DNA of 64,000 nt from an uncultured Pelagibacteraceae bacterium (GTDB taxonomy: Bacteria; Pseudomonadota; Alphaproteobacteria; Pelagibacterales; Pelagibacteraceae), in assembly GCA_902618695.1 (NCBI GenBank), contig CACNCB010000005.1, positions 1 to 64,000 on the forward strand. The letters run 5' to 3'. Of this stretch, positions 12,725 to 20,353 are shown piece after piece. The stretch's first letter is position 1. Every line of letters begins with the position of its first letter. Made by a program: the position numbers and the translations under genes. Under the pieces are notes generated by a model. It was given only the letters and a program-made list of their open reading frames with translations. It did no database searches and had not been told where the DNA came from.

Positions 12725-12752
12725 AAATACTGATTAAAAATAACCAGTATTT
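12725..12752 (-). promoter_or_regulatory. Hairpin in the rplL-rpoB spacer
   Basis: The short spacer holds an inverted repeat with perfect 8-bp arms AAATACTG/CAGTATTT and further pairing of TTA with TAA inside. No U-tract follows on the minus strand, so it is not a standard intrinsic terminator. In E. coli the same spacer holds a partial terminator and an RNase III site that lower rpoBC expression relative to L7/L12. A similar role is inference from position. Confidence 0.45.
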
Positions 12753-12770
12753 GGATTCTTTCTATTTAAT

Positions 12771-13136
12771 TTATTTAAGTTCTACTTTAGCGCCAGCAGC
12801 TTCTAACTTAGCTTTGATCTCTTCAGCGTCTTTTTTATTTACACCAGATTTAACTTCTTTTGGTGCTCCCTCTACAAGATCTTTGGCTTCTTTTAAACCT
12901 AATGAAGTAGCTGCTCTTACTTCTTTGATAACATTAATTTTTTTATCACCTGCAGAAACTAACATGATTGTAAAATCATCTTTATCTTCTGCTGGAGCCG
13001 CACCACCTGCTGCTGCTGGAGCTGCTGCTGCCATTGGAGTTACACCCCATTTCTCTTCTAATTGTTTTGAAAGTTCAGCTGCCTCTGCGACAGTCAAACT
13101 TGATAAATCTTCAATAATTTTGTTTAGGTCAGGCAT
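12771..13136 (-). CDS. rplL: Large-subunit ribosomal protein L7/L12 (bL12)
   Basis: L12 forms the multi-copy stalk that recruits translational GTPases. The N-terminal dimerisation part (about residues 1-32) is followed by an alanine/proline/glycine hinge ([10 protein letters not shown]). The C-terminal domain has [20 protein letters not shown] and DLVEGAPK. The 121-aa length is standard. It follows rplJ by 5 bp. The alanine-rich hinge makes this a locally GC-rich stretch. Confidence 0.97.
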   Translation of the reverse strand: MPDLNKIIEDLSSLTVAEAAELSKQLEEKWGVTPMAAAAPAAAGGAAPAEDKDDFTIMLVSAGDKKINVIKEVRAATSLGLKEAKDLVEGAPKEVKSGVNKKDAEEIKAKLEAAGAKVELK

Positions 13137-13141
13137 ATGTA

Positions 13142-13663
13142 TTACTCTTTGGGTTGTGTTTCAGAATTTTCTGCGGACAAACTACTCATTTTTTCTGAAT
13201 GTGCAAGCAAAATACTGATTAATTTAGATGCAGAAGCGTTCAAAATACCCACAATATTGGCTCTTGCTTCATCTAATGTAGGTAAACTTGCTACATTTTG
13301 GACACCGGCCGAATCTAAGACCTCATTATCCATTATTCCACCGATTAATTTTAAGTTTTCGTTATCTTTAGCAAATTTTGAGAGTATCCTTGCAGACATT
13401 ATAGCATCCTCTCCAAATGCAACTGCTGTAGGACCTGTAAATAAATTTGATAAATCTTTACACTTTGTTTTTTCTAAAGCTAATTTTGTAATTCTGTTTT
13501 TTGTTATTTTGAAAATTATTCCGTGTTCTCTCATTTTAGCTCTCAATTCGTCCAATTGTGTCATAGTTAAACCTTGGTAATGTGTAACCATAACAGCTTT
13601 ACTGTTTTCAAACTTATTAGTCATTTCTTCAATATAATTTTTCTTTTGTTCTTTGTTCATCAT
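13142..13663 (-). CDS. rplJ: Large-subunit ribosomal protein L10 (uL10)
   Basis: L10 anchors the L7/L12 stalk to 23S rRNA and classically represses its own operon. The 173-aa protein has the family's [19 protein letters not shown] and [10 protein letters not shown] segments and a C-terminal helix that would bind L12 dimers. It starts only 2 bp after rplA. There is therefore no space for the L10 leader found upstream of rplJ in enterobacteria, and any autoregulation must act elsewhere. Confidence 0.95.
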   Translation of the reverse strand: MMNKEQKKNYIEEMTNKFENSKAVMVTHYQGLTMTQLDELRAKMREHGIIFKITKNRITKLALEKTKCKDLSNLFTGPTAVAFGEDAIMSARILSKFAKDNENLKLIGGIMDNEVLDSAGVQNVASLPTLDEARANIVGILNASASKLISILLAHSEKMSSLSAENSETQPKE

Positions 13664-13665
13664 AA

Positions 13666-14355
13666 CTATATCGATTTACCTAATTTTACTTTATATGAAA
13701 CACCCATTGTTGATGTAACAAATGCATTTTTAATTAAATCACCTTTTAAAGTGTTATTTGATTTTTCTTTTTCTAAAGCATCTAAAATGGCATTATAGTT
13801 TTTTAGCAATTGATCATCACTAAAAGATTTTTTACCAATACTAACTCCAATATTACCATCTTTATCATTTCTTATTTCTACTTGACCAGATTTAGCATTA
13901 GTTACAGCTTCTTTAATATTTTCAGAAACTGAGCCAAGTTTAGGATTGGGCATTAAACCCTTTGGTCCTAAAACTTTTCCTAATTTTGAAAGTTTAATCA
14001 TCATTCCTGGAGTACAAATCAATTTTTCAAAATTCAATTCACCACCTTTAATTTTTTCAACAAACTCTTCGCCACCTACGACATCTGCGCCAGCATCTTT
14101 TGCATCTTGTACTTTGTTATCCTCACAGACTACAGCAACTTTAATTTTTTTGCCTGTGCCACCAGGTAAATTAACAACTGTTCTAATATTAACTTCACTT
14201 TTCTTTTGCTTGTTGTTTATTTGAAAACTTAAATCTAAAGATTCGTCAAATTTAGTTGTACAGTTTTTCCTAAGTTCAGGTAATAACTTTTCGATAGTCT
14301 CAGCACTCAAGTCTTTAGTCTTTTGAGGTAATTTTTTATATCTTTTCGATACCAT
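13666..14355 (-). CDS. rplA: Large-subunit ribosomal protein L1 (uL1)
   Basis: L1 builds the mobile stalk at the E site and is the translational repressor of the L11 operon in many bacteria. Its 229 aa include the signatures LGPKGLMPNPKLGSV (about residues 125-140) and KSGQVEIRNDKDGNI. Its start overlaps the rplK stop by one base, giving the conserved L11-L1 pair. Confidence 0.97.
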   Translation of the reverse strand: MVSKRYKKLPQKTKDLSAETIEKLLPELRKNCTTKFDESLDLSFQINNKQKKSEVNIRTVVNLPGGTGKKIKVAVVCEDNKVQDAKDAGADVVGGEEFVEKIKGGELNFEKLICTPGMMIKLSKLGKVLGPKGLMPNPKLGSVSENIKEAVTNAKSGQVEIRNDKDGNIGVSIGKKSFSDDQLLKNYNAILDALEKEKSNNTLKGDLIKNAFVTSTMGVSYKVKLGKSI

Positions 14356-14780
14356 TATTCTTTTACCTCAATTCCCATTGATCTAGCTGATCCTGCGATA
14401 ATTTTTATAGCCTCTTCAATATCATGTGCATTTAAATCATTCATTTTTTCTTTTGCTATACTCTCTAATTGTTTTTTAGAAATTGAGGCAATAATATTTC
14501 TTCCAGGTTCTTTAGATCCACCTTTAAGTTTTACTGCTTCTTTAATATAAAAAGATGCTGGGGGTGATTTAATTTTAAAATCAAATTTTTTATCTTTATA
14601 AACTGTAATTTCAACTGGAACAGGTTTGCCTGCCATTGATTTAGTTTTGTCATTAAACGCTTTACAAAACTCCATAATATTTACACCTCGTTGGCCTAAT
14701 GCAGGACCAACTGGTGGGGCTGGATTAGCTTGACCACCTTTAATTTGTAATTTTATAAATCCACTTATTTCTTTTGCCAT
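14355..14780 (-). CDS. rplK: Large-subunit ribosomal protein L11 (uL11)
   Basis: L11 lies in the GTPase-associated centre and is needed for RelA/stringent signalling. The proline-rich hinge [20 protein letters not shown] and the C-terminal motif [11 protein letters not shown] are diagnostic. The 141-aa length is standard. It overlaps nusG by one base and rplA by one base. Confidence 0.97.
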   Translation of the reverse strand: MAKEISGFIKLQIKGGQANPAPPVGPALGQRGVNIMEFCKAFNDKTKSMAGKPVPVEITVYKDKKFDFKIKSPPASFYIKEAVKLKGGSKEPGRNIIASISKKQLESIAKEKMNDLNAHDIEEAIKIIAGSARSMGIEVKE

Positions 14781-15310
14781 TAACTTACCTTCTCAACTTG
14801 ATTATATTCTAAATCTACCGGTGTAGGACGACCAAATATAGAAACTGACACCTTAAGTCTAGCTTTTTCTTCATCAATTTCTTCAATCATTCCCGTAAAT
14901 GATGCAAATGGACCATCTACAACCTGAACTTTTTCGCCTACACTGTAATCTATGCCAGATTTTGGCTGAGCAACACCATCTTTAATTTGACCTAAAATCT
15001 TCTCTACCTCTTTATCTGAAACTGGAACAGGGATTCCTTTTGTACCTAAGAAACCACTCACTCTCTTTATGTTTTTAATCATGTGATAAATATTATTATC
15101 CATCTCACTTTTTATTAGTACATATCCAGGAAAGTATTTCTTTTTTCTTTGAATTCTTTTACCTCTCTTAACCTCAGTAACATCATGAGTTGGTACAATA
15201 ATTTCCTCAAACTTATCAGCAATTTTTGCTTTATCTGCCTCCTCTTTAATTAATGAAGCTACTTTATTTTCAAAACTAGAATGAGACTGAACAATATACC
15301 AGTTTTTCAT
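14780..15310 (-). CDS. nusG: Transcription antitermination/elongation factor NusG
   Basis: NusG binds RNA polymerase through its NGN domain (here beginning [15 protein letters not shown]) and Rho or S10 through its KOW domain ([18 protein letters not shown], about residues 126-143). The 176-aa length is typical. It overlaps secE and rplK by one base each, in the conserved secE-nusG-rplK order. Confidence 0.97.
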   Translation of the reverse strand: MKNWYIVQSHSSFENKVASLIKEEADKAKIADKFEEIIVPTHDVTEVKRGKRIQRKKKYFPGYVLIKSEMDNNIYHMIKNIKRVSGFLGTKGIPVPVSDKEVEKILGQIKDGVAQPKSGIDYSVGEKVQVVDGPFASFTGMIEEIDEEKARLKVSVSIFGRPTPVDLEYNQVEKVS

Positions 15311-15501
15311 TAAATACTCACTTTAAGCAAAAGTTCTAAGAAAAATTTTAGAACCTGATCTAAAAGAAGAAAAAATAACGACATAACAACCGCCATAACA
15401 AACACCATTAAAGCACCTTGCAAAGTCTCTTTCCAAGTTGGCCAAGTAACTTTAAAAGCCTCTTGTTTTACTTCTTGTATAAATTTAATCGGGTTTCTCA
15501 T
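15310..15501 (-). CDS. secE: Preprotein translocase subunit SecE
   Basis: SecE is the small clamp subunit of the SecYEG channel. The 63-residue protein starts at MRNPIKFIQEV, has the amphipathic segment EAFKVTWPTWKE, and then one membrane helix (about residues 30-50). An in-frame start five codons upstream is possible but would lie right against the end of tRNA-Trp. Single-span SecE is the usual alphaproteobacterial form. It lies between tRNA-Trp and nusG. Confidence 0.93.
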   Translation of the reverse strand: MRNPIKFIQEVKQEAFKVTWPTWKETLQGALMVFVMAVVMSLFFLLLDQVLKFFLELLLKVSI

Positions 15502-15517
15502 AATTTCTAAACTCAAT

Positions 15518-15593
15518 TGGCAGGAGCGGAGGGACTCGAACCCTCAGCCTCCGGTTTTGGAGACCGGCGCTCTACCAATTGAGCTACACTCCT
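15518..15593 (-). tRNA. tRNA-Trp (anticodon CCA)
   Basis: On the minus strand the 76-nt sequence folds as a complete cloverleaf with acceptor AGGAGTG/CGCTCCT, T-arm GGTTCGAGTC and an encoded 3' CCA. The anticodon loop CTCCAAA gives anticodon CCA. It sits between tuf and secE and must be processed out of the tuf-secE transcript. Confidence 0.97.
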
Positions 15594-15603
15594 ATTTATA
15601 GAG

Positions 15604-16794
15604 TTACTCTATAATTTTAGTTACTACACCTGCTCCAACAGTTCTTCCACCTTCTCTAATTGCAAAGTTTAATTTTTCTGCCATAGCGATTGGAGTAATT
15701 AATTTAACAGTAAATTTAGCATCATCACCTGGCATAACCATTTCTGTACCAGCTGGTAATTCAACTTCACCTGTTACGTCTGTTGTTCTAAAATAAAACT
15801 GAGGTCTGTATTTAGTAAAGAAAGGAGTATGTCTTCCACCCTCGTCTTTTTTAAGTACATATGCTTGAGCTTCAAATTTAGTATGAGGAGTAATTGAACC
15901 AGGTTTACAAAGAACTTGACCTCTTTCGATGTCTGTTCTTTCAATACCTCTCAATAAAATTCCGACATTATCACCAGCTTCACCTGAATCTAAAAGTTTT
16001 CTAAACATTTCAACTCCAGTGCAAACCGATTTTTTAGTTTCTTTTATTCCAACTATTTCAACTTCTTCTCCAGTTTTGATTACACCTGACTCTACTCTTC
16101 CAGTTGCAACTGTTCCTCTTCCAGAAATTGAGAACACGTCTTCAATTGGCATCAAGAATGGTTTATCTACTTCTCTAGCTGGTTGTGGAATATGTTCGTC
16201 AACAGCTTTCATTAGTTCTAAAATTGAATTTTTTCCAATTTCTTCATCTCTTCCTTCAACTGCTGCTAAAGCCGAACCTTTAACGATTGGTGTTTTATCA
16301 CCTGGGTATTTATATGATGTTAAAAGTTCTCTAATTTCTTCTTCTACAAGATCAATCATTTCTTTATCATCAACTTGGTCTACTTTATTTAAGTAAACAA
16401 CAATTGCAGGGATACCAACTTGTCTTCCTAAAAGAATATGTTCTCTTGTTTGTGGCATTGGACCATCAGCTGCATTAACAACTAAGATTGCTCCATCCAT
16501 TTGTGCGGCACCAGTGATCATATTTTTAACATAGTCAGCGTGACCAGGACAGTCTACGTGAGCATAGTGTCTTTTTTCTGTTTCATACTCAACGTGTGCT
16601 GTTGAAATTGTTATACCTCTCTCTTTTTCCTCAGGTGCTTTATCAATCTGATCATAAGCAACTGCAGTTCCGCCGCCAGCCTGTGCTAATACATTTGTAA
16701 TCGCGGCAGTAAGAGTTGTTTTACCATGGTCGACATGACCAATAGTCCCAATGTTACAGTGGGGTTTATTTCTTACAAATTTTTCTTTTGACAT
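15604..16794 (-). CDS. tuf: Elongation factor Tu
   Basis: EF-Tu delivers aminoacyl-tRNA to the ribosome. It shows [11 protein letters not shown] (about residues 19-29), [26 protein letters not shown] and NKVD, then domains II and III. The length is 396 aa. A GAGG ribosome-binding site lies upstream. This is the only tuf in the window. It heads the run with tRNA-Tyr and tRNA-Gly rather than sitting between fusA and rpsJ. Whether a second copy exists elsewhere cannot be seen. Confidence 0.98.
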   Translation of the reverse strand: MSKEKFVRNKPHCNIGTIGHVDHGKTTLTAAITNVLAQAGGGTAVAYDQIDKAPEEKERGITISTAHVEYETEKRHYAHVDCPGHADYVKNMITGAAQMDGAILVVNAADGPMPQTREHILLGRQVGIPAIVVYLNKVDQVDDKEMIDLVEEEIRELLTSYKYPGDKTPIVKGSALAAVEGRDEEIGKNSILELMKAVDEHIPQPAREVDKPFLMPIEDVFSISGRGTVATGRVESGVIKTGEEVEIVGIKETKKSVCTGVEMFRKLLDSGEAGDNVGILLRGIERTDIERGQVLCKPGSITPHTKFEAQAYVLKKDEGGRHTPFFTKYRPQFYFRTTDVTGEVELPAGTEMVMPGDDAKFTVKLITPIAMAEKLNFAIREGGRTVGAGVVTKIIE

Positions 16795-16842
16795 TACGTT
16801 TTTACCTCAGTTTATTTGTTTTTATTTTCAATTTTATTTTCT

Positions 16843-16916
16843 TGGAGCGGGTAAAGGGAATCGAACCCTTACATCCAGCTTGGAAGGCTAGCGTTCTACC
16901 ATTGAACTACACCCGC
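16843..16916 (-). tRNA. tRNA-Gly (anticodon TCC)
   Basis: The minus strand reads as a 74-nt cloverleaf beginning GCGGGTGTAG and ending in encoded CCA. The anticodon loop CTTCCAA gives TCC, and the T-arm reads GGTTCGATTCC. It lies between tRNA-Tyr and tuf and is probably cotranscribed with both. Confidence 0.97.
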
Positions 16917-16961
16917 ACAACCCCAAGAGTAACACTCCATGTTATCTAAAAATTTATTAAA

Positions 16962-17047
16962 TGGTGGAGGGGGAAAGATTCGAACTTTCGAAGACCGAAG
17001 TCAACGGGTTTACAGCCCGCCCCATTTGACCGCTCTGGAACCCCTCC
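16962..17047 (-). tRNA. tRNA-Tyr (anticodon GTA)
   Basis: An 86-nt class II tRNA with a long variable arm. The acceptor is GGAGGGG/CCCCTCC, the anticodon loop is CTGTAAA (GTA), and CCA is encoded. It is the first gene of the tuf transcription unit. A short GGGG/CCCC hairpin lies a few bases upstream of its 5' end (17051-17064). Confidence 0.97.
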
Positions 17048-17094
17048 TTTGGGGAAGTGTCCCCTTGTTCAATAAAGCTTCAAATAACAAGCGT

Positions 17095-17122
17095 TTTATA
17101 TATTTTATTTATGCAAATGCAA
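17095..17122 (-). promoter_or_regulatory. Probable promoter of the tRNA-Tyr/tRNA-Gly/tuf operon
   Basis: On the minus strand TTGCAT (17117-17122) is separated by 16 bp from TATAAA (17095-17100). The predicted start is about 40 bp upstream of tRNA-Tyr. No better pair is visible in this spacer. It would drive the long tuf-rpoC run. Confidence 0.5.
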
Positions 17123-17176
17123 CACGTGATTTAATAAGTAAATATTAAAAAAAGCGTGTAAAACACTTAATAATTT

Positions 17177-17920
17177 ATGAATAAATCATCTTTTTTCATT
17201 GTTGGTCAACATGCAGTAATTGAAGCTCTTAGAAACCCCAAAAGAAAGGTTTTAAGAGTTTTTTTAACCGAGGAGTCTAAAAAAAATATTCATAGAAAAA
17301 ACCCCAACAAGAATATTTTAGAGGACGTCAAAGTTTATTTTAAATCTAAAAAAGAATTAGACAAATATTCTTCAAAAGAACAACTGATACATAATGGATA
17401 TGTTGCAGAGATAGAACATTTAGATCAACCAGAATTAAAACAATTTATTAAAGGTAAAAATAATTTAACTTTTGTATGTCTTGATGAGGTTACAGATCCA
17501 AGAAATATTGGTTCATTGATAAGAAGTGCAGTGTCTTTTGATATTGACGGATTAATAATCAAAGAAAGACATTTTCCTCGAGATAGCAAGTTAATGTATA
17601 AATCAGCAAGTGGTTGTATGGAATACGTAAATATATTCCAAGTATCTAATATTAATTCAACATTAAAAAATTTAAGAGAAAAAAATTTTTGGGTTTATGG
17701 TTTTGATGCAAAAGGTCAAAAAGATTTCACAGATATAAAATGGGAAGGAAATAACATTCTTCTTTTTGGATCTGAGGGATTTGGTATGAGACAGCATACA
17801 AGTAAATATGCAGATTTTTTTGTTAAAATTAATATTAATGATGATATTGAAAGTTTAAATATCTCAAATAGTGCAGCAATTGTGTTTCATCACTTGAGTT
17901 ATTTAAAAAAAAAGAGTTGA
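17177..17920 (+). CDS. rlmB: 23S rRNA 2'-O-ribose methyltransferase, RlmB/TrmH type (SPOUT)
   Basis: RlmB uses SAM to methylate the 2'-OH of G2251 in the 23S rRNA P-loop. The 247-aa protein has an N-terminal substrate-binding domain starting VGQHAVIEALRNPKRKV. Its SpoU motifs are DEVTDPRNIGSLIRSA, LLFGSEGFGMR and LNISNSAAIVFHH, which form the trefoil knot and SAM pocket. It diverges from the tuf operon across a 129-bp spacer. RlmB is favoured over TrmH by its N-terminal domain, but exact site specificity is inferred. Confidence 0.85.
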   Translation: MNKSSFFIVGQHAVIEALRNPKRKVLRVFLTEESKKNIHRKNPNKNILEDVKVYFKSKKELDKYSSKEQLIHNGYVAEIEHLDQPELKQFIKGKNNLTFVCLDEVTDPRNIGSLIRSAVSFDIDGLIIKERHFPRDSKLMYKSASGCMEYVNIFQVSNINSTLKNLREKNFWVYGFDAKGQKDFTDIKWEGNNILLFGSEGFGMRQHTSKYADFFVKININDDIESLNISNSAAIVFHHLSYLKKKS

Positions 17921-17953
17921 TTATTTAATAAATAATTAATAATTATTGCGCAT

Positions 17954-18029
17954 GCCCTTGTAGCTCAGCTGGTAGAGCAATTGATTTGTAATCAATAGGT
18001 CCGCGGTTCGAGTCCGTGCGGGGGCACCA
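17954..18029 (+). tRNA. tRNA-Thr (anticodon TGT)
   Basis: A complete 76-nt cloverleaf with acceptor GCCCTTG/CGGGGGC, D-arm AGCTCAGCTGGTAGAGC, anticodon loop TTTGTAA (TGT), T-arm GGTTCGAGTCC and encoded CCA. It follows rlmB by 33 bp on the same strand. Confidence 0.97.
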
Positions 18030-18062
18030 CTACTCAATAAAATCAAAGTTTATAATTTTTTA

Positions 18063-18085
18063 AAATTTTAAGATTCTTAAAATTT
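18063..18085. terminator. AT-only inverted repeat, possible bidirectional terminator
   Basis: Perfect 10-bp arms AAATTTTAAG/CTTAAAATTT enclose the triplet ATT. The repeat lies between the end of tRNA-Thr (plus strand) and the end of the broken lipoprotein gene (minus strand), where convergent transcription should stop. The stem has few G:C pairs and no clear U-tract, so termination is only a guess. Nothing else is seen between the tRNA and the lipoprotein gene. Confidence 0.35.
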
Positions 18086-18145
18086 CTCTGCTTGGTGTGT
18101 ACATAGTGTGAATAGATTGTGTATCAATCAAGTAGTCGTTTGAAA

Positions 18146-18575
18146 TTAATCTACACAATCAAAAACCACTTTATAATCTTCTTTAGATTTATACTTTGCA
18201 GTTCTTTGAAATTTCAGACAGTGCTTTTCAGCTTCGGGTAGTGCATCAATTTCATCTCCATAGAGATACAAGACAACGAAATTTTTATTTCCACTAATTG
18301 ATGGTTTTTCACATTTATAAGTTAAAGTTTGAAGGTCATATGTTCCTTTAACAAGTTCACCAGCAATAGGATATTTTTTTTAATTGTGAGCAATGATTTT
18401 TAGCCTTAACAAAAATTAATTTCTTTGATGCAATGTTAGGGAACCATTGAATGGTTATAAGATCATTGTTTTGTTCTATAACTGTTAATCTTTTTCCAAA
18501 TCCATAATTCTCTCCATCGTATCTACAAGATACCAGCAGCAAACACAGAACCACGATCCCTAAAAGTTTTTTCAT
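18146..18575 (-). pseudogene. Small lipoprotein gene, reading frame broken at an A8 tract
   Basis: The first part codes for a lipoprotein signal peptide (MKKLLGIVVLCLLLVSC, lipobox LVSC) and runs to a stop after 72 aa. Downstream, another frame stays open and codon-like to a TAA, starting YPIAGELVKGTYDL and ending VVFDCVD. Dropping one base from the A8 run (T8 at 18374-18381 on the plus strand) fuses the two into a 142-aa protein. The fused protein contains two similar segments, AKNHCSQLKKY and AEKHCLKFQRTAKY, an internal duplication. The gene follows nadK by 4 bp. It could be a recent pseudogene, a sequencing error or a slippage-dependent gene. The function is unknown. Confidence 0.7.
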
Positions 18576-18579
18576 TTAT

Positions 18580-19350
18580 CTAACTAGTCTCTCTTCTTAT
18601 TTGCTCAATTTTAATCTTTTTTTGTAAACTTCTATTTTTATCATATAGAAGATTAAACTTAATTTTTTTGTTAGTTTTTACAGTTATTGATTTAGCATTT
18701 CTTACTTCTAAATTATCTGCAACAGCACTAATAGGTCTCTTAGTTGGGTTTAAATTGGTTATAACTATTTTAATTTTATCATTAACTATTTTGCCCTTCC
18801 ATCTTCTTGGCCTAAAGGCACTAATAGGTGAAATTGATAATTTTTTTGAATGAAGACTTAAGATAGGTCCATGAACAGAAAGATTATAAGCAGTACTTCC
18901 TGCAGGTGTTGAAACCAATACTCCATCTGAAACTAATTTTTTAATTATCTGTCTTGAACCTTGTTTAATAGATAGTGAAGCAGCCTGCCTACTTTGTCTT
19001 AGTACAGATACTTCATTGATTGCTATAGATCTCTTAGTTTGATTATTTTTATTTTTAACAGTCATTTCTAGTGGAGAAATTGAAACCAAATTTGCCTTTG
19101 ATAAGTTTTTTAAAATATCTTTTGGGGAAAATTTATTCATAAGAAAACCATAATTTCCAGAGTTAATCCCATAAAAATGTTTATTTGAATTTTTATTTTT
19201 TTTTAATGTTTGAAGCATAAAACCATCTCCACCAATAACAATGATGAGATTTTCTTTTTTATACTGATTAATTTTTATTTTTTTTATTAATATATTTTTT
19301 ATACTTGATGACTTCTTGTTTTGATCTGAAATTATTTGAAGTTTACTCAT
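18580..19350 (-). CDS. nadK: NAD kinase
   Basis: This enzyme phosphorylates NAD to NADP. The 256-aa protein carries the IGGDGFML motif (family GGDG, about residues 39-46) and INSGNYGFLMN. The second family signature is VSTPAGSTAYNLS, with GPI following. ISPISAFRPRRWKG is the expected C-terminal segment. It begins 4 bp after the 3' end of tRNA-Leu, so both are probably on one transcript. The lipoprotein gene follows. It is slightly shorter than enterobacterial NadK (about 290 aa). Confidence 0.9.
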   Translation of the reverse strand: MSKLQIISDQNKKSSSIKNILIKKIKINQYKKENLIIVIGGDGFMLQTLKKNKNSNKHFYGINSGNYGFLMNKFSPKDILKNLSKANLVSISPLEMTVKNKNNQTKRSIAINEVSVLRQSRQAASLSIKQGSRQIIKKLVSDGVLVSTPAGSTAYNLSVHGPILSLHSKKLSISPISAFRPRRWKGKIVNDKIKIVITNLNPTKRPISAVADNLEVRNAKSITVKTNKKIKFNLLYDKNRSLQKKIKIEQIRRETS

Positions 19351-19354
19351 TTAG

Positions 19355-19440
19355 TGGTGCCCTCGGCCAGACTCGAACTGGCACTCCGCAAGCGGCAAGG
19401 ATTTTAAGTCCTTTGTGTCTACCAATTTCACCACGAGGGC
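19355..19440 (-). tRNA. tRNA-Leu (anticodon TAA)
   Basis: An 86-nt class II tRNA on the minus strand, starting GCCCTCGTGG and ending in encoded CCA. The anticodon loop CTTAAAA gives TAA, and the variable arm is long. It is intact. Its 5' half and upstream flank recur, diverged, about 2.2 kb to the right beyond two sugar-osmolyte genes, as described under the island and fragment entries. Confidence 0.97.
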
Positions 19441-19538
19441 ATTTGTGAATTTCATGAGTATTTATGCTAATATTTATAATTGAACAAGTCTAATTAGTAA
19501 AATTGTTATTTATTAGAATATTTTATAAATATCAAACA

Positions 19539-20342
19539 ATGGAAAAAGCAATTAAAGTTTTGATATTTACTGACCTAGACGGCTCTCTGCTTCATAGAGA
19601 TACGTTTAAATTTGATGAAATAAAAGACTATTTAAAACAACTAATATCAAAAGGAATTTTAATAATACCCAATACTAGTAAAACAGAGAAAGAAATTTTA
19701 CAGTTTAATTATGAATTAGGATCAAATTTACCTTTTATTTCTGAAAATGGATCAGCAATTAATGGCTTAGAATTATTGAGCTCAGATTTGCCTAAGGAAT
19801 TAATTCTTAGTAGAGAAAAGAATGATCTTTTAAATATTTTTAAAAATATAGTTCCAATAAATCTGCAAAATAAATGCAAATGGGTACCTGAAATGAATAA
19901 AAAAAAACAAAGTTTAGTTTTTGGTTTAGAAGATAAAAAACTAAAGATGGCTTTAAATCGTAAATACACTATTCCATTTGTATTTGAGGGAACCAAAAAT
20001 CAAAGAAATGAATTATCTAGGATAATTAAAAATGAAGATCTTTATTTACAAGAAGGCGGAAGGGTTATTAATTTAACTGATAGGGTTAGTAAAGCTAAAG
20101 CTCTTCAAATATTTGTAAGATTTTTAAAAAAAAATAATAAAAATATAAAAACAATAGCTGTTGGTGATAATTATAATGATTTAGAAATGCTAAAAAAGAG
20201 TGATTTTCCATGCTTAGTATTCAATGATAAATTCACTTTAGATGAAATTCCTATAAATAACTTAATAACAACAAATAAGCCATCTCCTGAAGGCTGGGCA
20301 GATGTGATTAAAATGGCTCTAGTTAAAATAAACAAAAATTAA
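19539..20342 (+). CDS. Mannosyl/glucosyl-3-phosphoglycerate phosphatase (HAD family)
   Basis: It would remove phosphate from glucosyl- or mannosyl-3-phosphoglycerate, giving the compatible solute glucosylglycerate or mannosylglycerate. The HAD nucleophile motif FTDLDGSLL is at about residues 10-18. IIPNTSKTEKEI follows, then a conserved lysine region and the metal motif VGDNYNDLEML. This is the MpgP/Cof (IIB-cap) layout. I chose the ATG giving MEKAIKVLIF; a TTG 12 codons earlier is possible. It lies 11 bp before the synthase gene and forms its operon partner. The substrate is inferred from that neighbour. Confidence 0.8.
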   Translation: MEKAIKVLIFTDLDGSLLHRDTFKFDEIKDYLKQLISKGILIIPNTSKTEKEILQFNYELGSNLPFISENGSAINGLELLSSDLPKELILSREKNDLLNIFKNIVPINLQNKCKWVPEMNKKKQSLVFGLEDKKLKMALNRKYTIPFVFEGTKNQRNELSRIIKNEDLYLQEGGRVINLTDRVSKAKALQIFVRFLKKNNKNIKTIAVGDNYNDLEMLKKSDFPCLVFNDKFTLDEIPINNLITTNKPSPEGWADVIKMALVKINKN

Positions 20343-20353
20343 TAAAATTAATT

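Noticed and set aside
12751-13580. Two long plus-strand open frames (155 and 147 codons) opposite rplL and rplJ
   Set aside because: They are antisense shadows of clearly conserved ribosomal protein genes; the frames reflect the alanine-rich L12 hinge and L10 codon use, and show no domain.
16939-17148. 69-codon plus-strand frame spanning tRNA-Tyr
   Set aside because: It reads through the complement of a complete tRNA gene and ends in the promoter region.
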